Origin: Weeksella massiliensis
Lineage (GTDB): Bacteria > Bacteroidota > Bacteroidia > Flavobacteriales > Weeksellaceae
Assembly: GCA_000751595.1 (NCBI GenBank)
Contig: CCMH01000009.1
Coordinates: 1-64,000, forward strand
Direction of reading: 5' to 3'
Length of the DNA stretch: 64,000 nucleotides
The notes under the pieces: model-generated
Database searches by the model: none
The model's input: only the letters and a program-made list of their open reading frames with translations
Told to the model about the DNA's origin: nothing
Position numbers and translations under genes: made by a program
Part shown: piece after piece, positions 46,548-53,302 of the stretch
Position numbering within the stretch: the first letter of the stretch is position 1
Layout: each line of letters opens with the position of its first letter

Positions 46548-46645
46548 GTGGCAAGCGACCTACATCACACCGCTACAACCGTTTACCTTTGCTACGTTCC
46601 CGTCCTGGAGGATTCAACAGGAGCTGGTTGTGTAGGACTTGCCGG
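46548..46645 (-). ncRNA. ffs: Signal recognition particle RNA (4.5S, bacterial small type)
   Basis: On the minus strand the segment starts GGCAAGTCCTACACAACC and ends in CTTGCC, so the two ends pair. The long hairpin is capped by the conserved SRP domain IV region: CCAGGACGGGAACGTAGCAA corresponds to the E. coli GGTCCGGAAGGAAGCAGCC loop. A run of T follows the 3' end, as a terminator. A consensus promoter (46648-46655) sits directly upstream. The RNA binds Ffh and guides co-translational membrane targeting. Exact ends are estimates to within a few nucleotides. Confidence 0.88.
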
Positions 46646-46647
46646 TG

Positions 46648-46655
46648 CAAATATA
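46648..46655 (-). promoter_or_regulatory. Predicted -7 element TATATTTG for SRP RNA
   Basis: The minus strand reads TATATTTG followed by CACC and the GGCAAG 5' end of the SRP RNA. This places the expected start of transcription at the mature 5' end and so supports both calls. Confidence 0.7.
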
Positions 46656-46708
46656 CAGTTATTTTTTGATATAGGAAATCTTCGCAAAAGAAACTTAATA
46701 AAATGTTT

Positions 46709-47788
46709 CTAAGGTGTTGATTTTGAGTTTGAAATTTTTATTATTTTATAATGATTGTAAAGAATAAGAGATAAGACAACTATAACTGCAATACCAAAGA
46801 TTGCTAATATACCGTATCGAAAGCTCACTTTTTCTTGATAAGGTTTCATTAATGATAGGTCTTGTAAATACAAGGATTGTTGAATTGCTTTTTGTGTATT
46901 CTGTTTAGTTTTTTGTTTATAATATGATAAGTTATTTTCGGTCTCAATATATTTATTCCAATCATTTAATCTTAGATATGTTATTACTAATTTTTCTGAA
47001 ATAGCAATTTTTAAATTATAATTATTCGTTTTGTCTGCAAATTGTTTTGCATTCAATAGGTTTTGTAAAGCGAGGCTATTCTTGTTGTTGGTTAAATAAA
47101 AACTAGCTAATCCTCTTAGGGCATATGCAGAGAGTTCATGGTCTTTTATTGTATTGGCATAAAAGACAGACTTCGTAAAGTTTTCTTTGGCCAATTGATT
47201 GTCTCTGAAACTCATGTGAGCATAACCTAAGTTTCTATATATAAAACTTTTAGTTTCAATAGCTTCTATTGTGTTTAGAGGTGATATTATCTTTTCAGCT
47301 TCGTAAAATGACTTGAGTGCGTTATGATTATTTCCCGATTGTGTTTCTATAATACCAGAAAAATTTTTGTTTTTTGCCAGTTCTATACTTTTGTAATTAG
47401 AATCATTAGAACTCATAATTAAAGGCAATGCAAGTTCAAGGTTTTTTTTTGCATCCCTCAATAACCTTAATACAATATATAATCTAGCATAGTGATGATA
47501 GATAGAAATTTTCTGTTCATTTTTGGTTGATTTATCAATCTCGAGATTTGCATAATATATTGATTGAATTGCTCTTTGATAATCCTTGTTATGAAAATAA
47601 ATCTCAGAATACTTTAACCAAAAATCTATTTTTTCTTTTGACGATAAATTTGGTGGTAAAGAGTTCTTTTGTTGTTCTAAAATGCTTATTGCAGTATAGT
47701 TTTTTTCGTAAACAGAATTTTGAGCAAATAAATTAAGTGCTAAAAAAAAGAATATATATAAAAAAAAATTAACTTTTTTTGTTTGCAT
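46709..47788 (-). CDS. Exported TPR protein with C-terminal membrane anchor (partner of the AraC-type regulator)
   Basis: The 359-residue protein has an N-terminal signal peptide (FFLYIFFFLALNLFAQ). Degenerate TPR repeats run across about residues 50-290 (YSEIYFHNKDYQRAIQSIYY; IYRNLGYAHMSFRDNQLAKE). One C-terminal membrane helix (YGILAIFGIAVIVVLSLIL) leaves a short cytoplasmic tail. That topology (periplasmic TPR, one helix) mirrors the sensor half of the adjacent regulator but without its DNA-binding domain. It overlaps the regulator gene by 20 bp. Function is unknown; a modulating partner is inferred. The gene is markedly AT-rich. Confidence 0.75.
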   Translation of the reverse strand: MQTKKVNFFLYIFFFLALNLFAQNSVYEKNYTAISILEQQKNSLPPNLSSKEKIDFWLKYSEIYFHNKDYQRAIQSIYYANLEIDKSTKNEQKISIYHHYARLYIVLRLLRDAKKNLELALPLIMSSNDSNYKSIELAKNKNFSGIIETQSGNNHNALKSFYEAEKIISPLNTIEAIETKSFIYRNLGYAHMSFRDNQLAKENFTKSVFYANTIKDHELSAYALRGLASFYLTNNKNSLALQNLLNAKQFADKTNNYNLKIAISEKLVITYLRLNDWNKYIETENNLSYYKQKTKQNTQKAIQQSLYLQDLSLMKPYQEKVSFRYGILAIFGIAVIVVLSLILYNHYKIIKISNSKSTP

Positions 47789-49178
47789 TTTCTAGACTAT
47801 TAATATAATTAAAGGGAGTATTGCCTGTATATTTCTTAAAGGCATTGATAAAGCTCTTAGTAGAAGAAAACCCAGCTTCATTTGCCAAAACGTCTATCTT
47901 ATATTTCAAAAAGGTAGGCTTATTAGAAAACTCATCTAAAAGATATCGGATTCGTAAATTATTAATATAATGTTTAAAACTAAATCCTCTATAATTAAAT
48001 ATTATATCAGAAAGGTACCGTGTATTAGTCCCAAATTCCTCAGATAATCTTTTTAGAGTTATCTCTTTGTCAAGAAATTTTTTATTCGCTTCAAATTTAT
48101 TTAATTCATATAGGATTTTGTGTTCTGTTGGTTTTGGTATATTTCGTTTCTTTTCTACATTTTGAGAATTTATTATTTCAAGAGCTTTAGAATGGAAACG
48201 TTCTAATTGTAAAATCTTTAGTTGTTTAACTTTTTTTCTTAAAAGAAAATAAAGACTTCCTAAAACAATAAAATGAATATAAATAACCCAATTTAATAGA
48301 TTTATCTTTTTTTTATAAAAAAATGCAGAACGCAAATTCATATAGTAATATATTGTTTCATTGACTTTTTCTTTTTCGTTTAAACTAGAATTTCTTAATG
48401 CTTTAATTGGAAGTGATAAAGTTTTTAGTTCTTCACTGTTGTCTTGCAATAAATAAATATGTGCAAGAAGTTCGTAATTTTTTAATAAAATATTATTATT
48501 TCTGAGGCTTGTAGCAGACTCATTAGTTAAATTTCCATAGTATATAGCTTGAGAGAAATTTTTATTTCTAAAATGATATTTGCTTAATAAATAGTTAGCT
48601 TTTGATTGATAATAAACACCAAAATCACCAGAAGAAATTCTTTCTAATTCTATAATGTTTTGATCCGATACGTAATTATCAAGATCAGTTAAGCTTTCTA
48701 GGTATAAAAAACTATCATTAGGTGTTTTTTTTTGATAATTAATAGTTTCTAGACTAAAATCTCTATTTGGATTATTTAGCTTGTCTTGATTTAATTGTAG
48801 TTGCGAGAAAAATAAGGGATCATAAGAATAGTAATCATTAATATAATCTTCCGAAAAATTTAGAAATAATTGGCTTTGTAAAATTGCTGTTTTAAAATAA
48901 GCAGCTGCTATATACCAACTTTTATTCTCTATTTTATATAAATGTGATAGAGCGCCAGCATAATCTCCCAAAAAATATTTTCCTACCCCAACATAAAATT
49001 CTCCCTTATCATAATCTTCATTAATTTTAATAAATTCTCCGTCTTTAATGGTTTGAATAGGGTTTATAAATAGTTTTTCTTGATCAATAATTTTTAAATT
49101 ACTATTCTGGCCAAGTGATTTTTTCACAGGAGAAAAGCAAAAAAAGATAATTAATATGTTGAAACAATAGAACCTCAT
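47769..49178 (-). CDS. Membrane-spanning TPR/AraC-family transcriptional regulator
   Basis: The 469-residue one-component regulator has an N-terminal signal or anchor (FYCFNILIIFFCFSPVKKSL) and a TPR-like periplasmic region (about residues 60-280). One membrane helix follows (LLNWVIYIHFIVLGSLYFLL, near 297-316), then a cytoplasmic AraC-type double HTH: TLKRLSEEFGTNTRYLSDII, then DVLANEAGFSSTKSFINAFK and KYTGNTPFNYINSL. It would sense a periplasmic signal and regulate transcription directly. Such proteins are known in flavobacteria; the ligand and targets here are unknown. AT-rich. Its promoter is divergent from that of DUF4199. Confidence 0.85.
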   Translation of the reverse strand: MRFYCFNILIIFFCFSPVKKSLGQNSNLKIIDQEKLFINPIQTIKDGEFIKINEDYDKGEFYVGVGKYFLGDYAGALSHLYKIENKSWYIAAAYFKTAILQSQLFLNFSEDYINDYYSYDPLFFSQLQLNQDKLNNPNRDFSLETINYQKKTPNDSFLYLESLTDLDNYVSDQNIIELERISSGDFGVYYQSKANYLLSKYHFRNKNFSQAIYYGNLTNESATSLRNNNILLKNYELLAHIYLLQDNSEELKTLSLPIKALRNSSLNEKEKVNETIYYYMNLRSAFFYKKKINLLNWVIYIHFIVLGSLYFLLRKKVKQLKILQLERFHSKALEIINSQNVEKKRNIPKPTEHKILYELNKFEANKKFLDKEITLKRLSEEFGTNTRYLSDIIFNYRGFSFKHYINNLRIRYLLDEFSNKPTFLKYKIDVLANEAGFSSTKSFINAFKKYTGNTPFNYINSLENANKKS

Positions 49179-49217
49179 TCAAAAGTTTAGATTGTTATTG
49201 CAAAGGGTTAGTTAGAG

Positions 49218-49225
49218 CAAATATA
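49218..49225 (-). promoter_or_regulatory. Predicted -7 element TATATTTG for the AraC/TPR pair
   Basis: The minus strand reads TATATTTG, matching TAnnTTTG, 40 nt before the ATG at 49178. It is divergent from 49250-49257. Confidence 0.6.
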
Positions 49226-49249
49226 CATTTTTTTTCAAGCGAGTTTCGT

Positions 49250-49257
49250 TATATTTG
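49250..49257 (+). promoter_or_regulatory. Predicted -7 element TATATTTG, 4 nt before the DUF4199 start
   Basis: TATATTTG is followed by CCAG and the ATG at 49262, predicting an mRNA that begins at or next to the start codon. Confidence 0.6.
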
Positions 49258-49261
49258 CCAG

Positions 49262-49828
49262 ATGAATCAATTGTCAGCTTTTTTCAAAGATGCCGTGATC
49301 TTAATCGCCGCAACTTTGGTTATTTTTTTTGGATATTATATGATTTTCAGTACCAACGGTTCCATTACTGCAAAATCTTTTTATAAAACCTCAATCTTTC
49401 TCAATGCCTTTGTTTTGGTGCCTTTGTACGGTGGTTACGCTTTCTACAAAGTTTTCACCTATTCGAAAAGAAAAGCCAAAACAGCAACTAAAGTCGATCA
49501 TTTGATGACCTTTCGAGAGGGACTTCGAGAAGGATTTTTGCCCTTGTTCTTAGGCGGAAGTGTGAGTCTGATTATTATTTTTATTTTCATGAATACTTCT
49601 GGCTTATGGTTACAAGACGTTCTTAAAGATGGTTTTATGGATACTTTTACCGATAATAATGAAGCGAGTATCACCGAGGATATCCAAAAATTACGCGAAG
49701 ACGAAAATGTGATGGGAATTAACTTGTTCTCTTTCCGAAACTTTTTTGCGTTTTATCCTTTGGTCTTGCTATATTACATCATGATTTCGGGCTTCTTTGC
49801 TCAATTTCTTAAAAAACGTTATTATTAA
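49262..49828 (+). CDS. DUF4199 domain membrane protein
   Basis: The 188-residue protein has four or five membrane helices (DAVILIAATLVIFFGYYMIF; AFVLVPLYGGYAFYKVF; SLIIIFIFMNTSGLWLQ; FYPLVLLYYIMISGFFAQFL) and the layout of the Bacteroidota DUF4199 family. Its stop overlaps the start of the following GT2 gene by one base, a pairing seen in other flavobacteria, so the two products may work together at the membrane. No enzymatic motif is visible. Predicted to be translated from a nearly leaderless mRNA. Confidence 0.88.
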   Translation: MNQLSAFFKDAVILIAATLVIFFGYYMIFSTNGSITAKSFYKTSIFLNAFVLVPLYGGYAFYKVFTYSKRKAKTATKVDHLMTFREGLREGFLPLFLGGSVSLIIIFIFMNTSGLWLQDVLKDGFMDTFTDNNEASITEDIQKLREDENVMGINLFSFRNFFAFYPLVLLYYIMISGFFAQFLKKRYY

Positions 49829-50790
49829 TGAAACTTTCGATTGTCGTTCCTTTGCTCAATGAGCAAGATTCTTTAGAAGAACTCTTTAGCCGCATAAAAA
49901 AAATATGTCATCAGTACGATTATTCGTTCGAGGTGATTTTTGTTGATGACGGAAGTACAGACGATTCTTGGCAAGTAATTGAGTATTTATCCAAATTCAA
50001 TACCGAAATTAAAGCGATTCGTTTTCGTAAAAATTACGGAAAATCTCAGGCGCTCAGTGCTGCATTTGCAATGGCGAAAGGTGAAGTTATCATTACAATG
50101 GATGCCGATTTACAAGATTTCCCAGAAGAAATTCCGAATCTCTATTCTATGTTGGTTAACAAAAATGCAGACATCGTTTCGGGGTGGAAACAAAAAAGAA
50201 AAGATCCAAAACTTACTAAAAATCTCCCATCTAAATTATTCAATTGGGTAGCAAGAAAAACTTCTGGAGTCGATTTGCATGATTTCAATTGCGGCCTGAA
50301 AGCCTATAAAAGTGAAGTCGCAAAAAGCTTAGAACTCTACGGTGATATGCATCGTTACATTCCTGTTTTGGCCAAAAATAATGGGTACAATGTTATCTTA
50401 GAAAAACAAGTGCGGCATCAGGCAAGAAAATATGGATACTCTAAATTCGGAGCAAGTCGTTTCGTGAACGGATTTCTGGATTTGATAACTTTGTCGTTTA
50501 TCTCGAAATTCGGAAATCGACCGATGCATATTTTTGGACTTTTAGGTACGTTGATGTTTGTGTTGGGATTCTTATTTTCGATGTATTTAGGATTTGATAA
50601 ACTACTCAAAGTCTATATTCTCGATAAACCGGCACGCTTGATTACCGATAATCCATTTTTTTATATCTCTTTGACTGTGATGATTTTAGGAACGCAATTG
50701 TTTTTGGCAGCATTTTTGGGCGAACTTATCGTAAGAAAAAAATCAGACAAAGCTTTGTACTCGATAAAAGATCAAATCAACGTCTATTAA
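49828..50790 (+). CDS. Polyprenyl-phosphate glycosyltransferase (GT2, DPMS/GtrB type)
   Basis: The 320-residue protein resembles dolichol-phosphate mannose synthase-like enzymes that load a sugar onto undecaprenyl phosphate. It has the GT2 core LSIVVPLLNEQDSLEELFSR at residues 3-22, VIFVDDGSTDDSWQVIEYLS and VIITMDADLQDFPEEIPNLY with the DAD motif near 92. The RHQARKYGYSKFGASRFVNG segment near 197 is diagnostic of this group. Two C-terminal membrane helices follow (FGLLGTLMFVLGFLFSMYLG; YISLTVMILGTQLFLAAFLG). Coupled to DUF4199. Confidence 0.93.
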   Translation: MKLSIVVPLLNEQDSLEELFSRIKKICHQYDYSFEVIFVDDGSTDDSWQVIEYLSKFNTEIKAIRFRKNYGKSQALSAAFAMAKGEVIITMDADLQDFPEEIPNLYSMLVNKNADIVSGWKQKRKDPKLTKNLPSKLFNWVARKTSGVDLHDFNCGLKAYKSEVAKSLELYGDMHRYIPVLAKNNGYNVILEKQVRHQARKYGYSKFGASRFVNGFLDLITLSFISKFGNRPMHIFGLLGTLMFVLGFLFSMYLGFDKLLKVYILDKPARLITDNPFFYISLTVMILGTQLFLAAFLGELIVRKKSDKALYSIKDQINVY

Positions 50791-50805
50791 AATAAATCTA
50801 ACATT

Positions 50806-51513
50806 ATGAAAAAAATATTTGCGTTTTCTATGGCGACTTTGCTTTTTGCATCGTGTCAATCGAATATTGATGGAGAAGGTCCATCGAACCTAAAAAATGT
50901 TTCGCAACTTATCGAAACTGCTCAGTCGGTAGAGGCAAATTGTAATTGTCAATTAACCTTGATTCCTGGAACTGAAAATAAAGTAGAAGTAGAAAGTCAT
51001 CAAAATATTCTCGATAATTTCACCATCGAAACCAAAGGGAAAACTTTGTTATTGAGCGAGAAAATGCCAGTGGATAAATACAACAATTATCAAGTTTTTG
51101 TTTATGTTACTCGAGATCTAAAGGATTTCGAAATCAGTGGTTTAACGGATGCAAAAGTTGCCGGAACACTCAATACAGATAATTTGGCAATTTCGTTGAA
51201 AGATCAATCGAAATTAAGCGAAACCTACCTTATTACCAATGATTTTGATCTGAAAGCTCAAAACCAAACCCAAGTCGATTTGAGGGGAACTGCCGTGAAA
51301 ATGAATTTAAAAGCCTACGATCAAGCGAACCTCAATTTAGCAAATTTCGAAGTGAATGATACCAAACTTGTGGCAGAAAATAATGCACAAATCATTGTAA
51401 ATTCTAGAAATTCATTGGTAGGAGATGCCAAAGGAACCGCGGTAGTAGAATATTTAGGAAACCCAAGAAAAGACACCAAAATTGCCGATCAAGCGCAAGT
51501 GATAAAAAAATAG
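50806..51513 (+). CDS. DUF2807 (head GIN domain) lipoprotein
   Basis: The 235-residue protein has a lipoprotein signal (MATLLFASC, Cys17) followed by a repetitive beta-helix-like DUF2807 domain. Regular strands such as LKDFEISGLTDAKVAG, NLAISLKDQSKLSE and FDLKAQNQTQVDLRG repeat a D-x-S/Q pattern. This fold is common in Bacteroidota envelope proteins (putative auto-transporter adhesin, head GIN). Function is unknown. It lies 15 bp after the GT2 gene and 6 bp before the phosphomutase. Confidence 0.85.
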   Translation: MKKIFAFSMATLLFASCQSNIDGEGPSNLKNVSQLIETAQSVEANCNCQLTLIPGTENKVEVESHQNILDNFTIETKGKTLLLSEKMPVDKYNNYQVFVYVTRDLKDFEISGLTDAKVAGTLNTDNLAISLKDQSKLSETYLITNDFDLKAQNQTQVDLRGTAVKMNLKAYDQANLNLANFEVNDTKLVAENNAQIIVNSRNSLVGDAKGTAVVEYLGNPRKDTKIADQAQVIKK

Positions 51514-51519
51514 TACAAC

Positions 51520-53235
51520 ATGAAAACAAGTTTAGAAAGAGCTCAGCAATGGTTGACAGAGGCGTACGATGAAAAAACACGCGAAGAAGTAAAAAGATTA
51601 ATCGAACAAGATCCAAAAGAAATGGACGATTCTTTTTACAAAGATTTGGAATTTGGTACTGGTGGAATGCGCGGAATAATGGGCGTAGGAACCAATCGGC
51701 TCAATAAATATACATTAGGTGCTGCAACACAAGGTTTGGCAAACTACATCAAAGAACAGTTTCCGAACGAAGAAAAATCTGTTGCAATTGCTTATGACGT
51801 ACGACACAATTCAGATTCGTTTGCTCGAATTGTAGCTGATATTTTGACTGCAAACGGAATAAAAGTGTATTTGTTCGACGGATTTCGTCCGACGCCAGAA
51901 TTGTCTTTTGCTGTCCGACATTTGCATTGCAACGCAGGAATTGTCCTTACAGCCTCGCATAATCCACCGATCTATAACGGCTATAAAGTTTATTGGAACG
52001 ATGGTGGGCAAATTGTACCACCGCACGATAAAGCTATTATAAAAAATGTGCAAAGCGTTCATCCAGAGGAAATTAATTTTTCTGGTAATGATGAGTTGTT
52101 GACTTTTATCGGAGAAGAAATTGATCAAGCTTTTATCGAAGCTGCCGTAGAAAATGCTCGTTTTAATGATGAAGGAAAAGAAGATGTGAAAATTGTTTTT
52201 ACTACGATTCACGGAACTTCGATTGCCATCACACCAAAAGCATTTGAAAAAGCAGGCTTTAAACAGTTTCATTTGGTAGAAGAACAAAAAGAACCCAATG
52301 GTGATTTTCCGACTGTGAAATCTCCAAACCCAGAAGAACCCGAAGCGCTTTCTATGGCCTTAGAATTGGCCGATAAAATCAATGCTGATTTAGTGATCGG
52401 GACTGATCCTGATGCCGATAGATTAGGAGTTGCTACTCGAGATTTAGATGGAAATATGGTCTTGCTCAACGGAAATCAAACCAATACTTTGCTTACTTAT
52501 TATTTACTTGAACAATGGCAAAAAGCGGGTAAGATTACCGGAAAAGAGTTTATTGGTTCAACGATTGTTACTTCAGATATCTTTTTCCCAATGGCTAAGA
52601 AATTTGGGGTAGAATGTAAAGTAGGTCTTACCGGTTTCAAATGGATTGCGGATATGATTCGCCGAGAAGAAGGTAAATTGAAATTTATCGGTGGTGGAGA
52701 AGAGTCTTTTGGTTTTATGGTTGGAGATTTTGTCCGCGATAAAGATTCGGTAACGTCTTCTTTGTTGATTGCCGAAATTGCCGCTGTAGAAAAAGCCAAA
52801 GGTCGATCATTGTACCATAAATTAATCGATATTTATGTTGAGTTGGGAGCTTACCAAGAAGATTTAATTTCTTTAGTAAAACCCGGAAAAGAAGGTGCCG
52901 AAATCATACAAGAAATGATGTTGACTTTCAGAGAAAATCCGCCAAAAGAAATTGCGGGTTCTGCGGTGATCAAAATCAATGATTATCAAACTTCTGTTTC
53001 TCGAGATCTCATTACGCAAGAAGAAGAACTTTTGGCAATACCGAAATCCAATGTGTTGATTTTTTATACCGAAAATGGAAGCAAAGTGGCTTGTCGTCCT
53101 TCGGGTACTGAACCAAAAATTAAGTTCTATTTTTCGGTTCATCATCCGTTAGCTTCTGCTGATCAATACCAAGAAGTGAAGAAAGATTTGTTGGCGAAAA
53201 TTAAAGTCCTAAAAGACGATTTCACCAAATTATAA
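51520..53235 (+). CDS. Phospho-sugar mutase (phosphoglucomutase/phosphomannomutase)
   Basis: The 571-residue alpha-phosphohexomutase interconverts hexose-1- and hexose-6-phosphates. It has FGTGGMRGIMGVGTNRLNKY near residue 46, the phosphoserine loop LTASHNPPIYNGYKVYWNDG near 146, the metal-binding GTDPDADRLGVA near 302, GGGEESFGFMVGDFVRDKDS near 392 and the C-terminal RPSGTEPKIKFYFSV. This long form is a broad-specificity or glucose-type mutase (PGM2/YhxB-like). It could supply glucose-1-phosphate for RfbA and UDP-glucose for Ugd. A convergent terminator follows. Confidence 0.93.
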   Translation: MKTSLERAQQWLTEAYDEKTREEVKRLIEQDPKEMDDSFYKDLEFGTGGMRGIMGVGTNRLNKYTLGAATQGLANYIKEQFPNEEKSVAIAYDVRHNSDSFARIVADILTANGIKVYLFDGFRPTPELSFAVRHLHCNAGIVLTASHNPPIYNGYKVYWNDGGQIVPPHDKAIIKNVQSVHPEEINFSGNDELLTFIGEEIDQAFIEAAVENARFNDEGKEDVKIVFTTIHGTSIAITPKAFEKAGFKQFHLVEEQKEPNGDFPTVKSPNPEEPEALSMALELADKINADLVIGTDPDADRLGVATRDLDGNMVLLNGNQTNTLLTYYLLEQWQKAGKITGKEFIGSTIVTSDIFFPMAKKFGVECKVGLTGFKWIADMIRREEGKLKFIGGGEESFGFMVGDFVRDKDSVTSSLLIAEIAAVEKAKGRSLYHKLIDIYVELGAYQEDLISLVKPGKEGAEIIQEMMLTFRENPPKEIAGSAVIKINDYQTSVSRDLITQEEELLAIPKSNVLIFYTENGSKVACRPSGTEPKIKFYFSVHHPLASADQYQEVKKDLLAKIKVLKDDFTKL

Positions 53236-53252
53236 AATCATTTATACATAAA

Positions 53253-53290
53253 AAGAAAGCGCTCGAATCAAAAGATTCGAGCGCTTTCTT
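53253..53290. terminator. Bidirectional terminator between the phosphomutase and M16 peptidase genes
   Basis: A 17-bp perfect stem (53253-53269 with 53274-53290) around an AAAA loop; arms contain GAAAGCGCTCGAATC. A-rich and T-rich flanks on either side suit termination on both strands, and the two genes converge here. Confidence 0.9.
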
Positions 53291-53302
53291 TATGAAGTTA
53301 AT

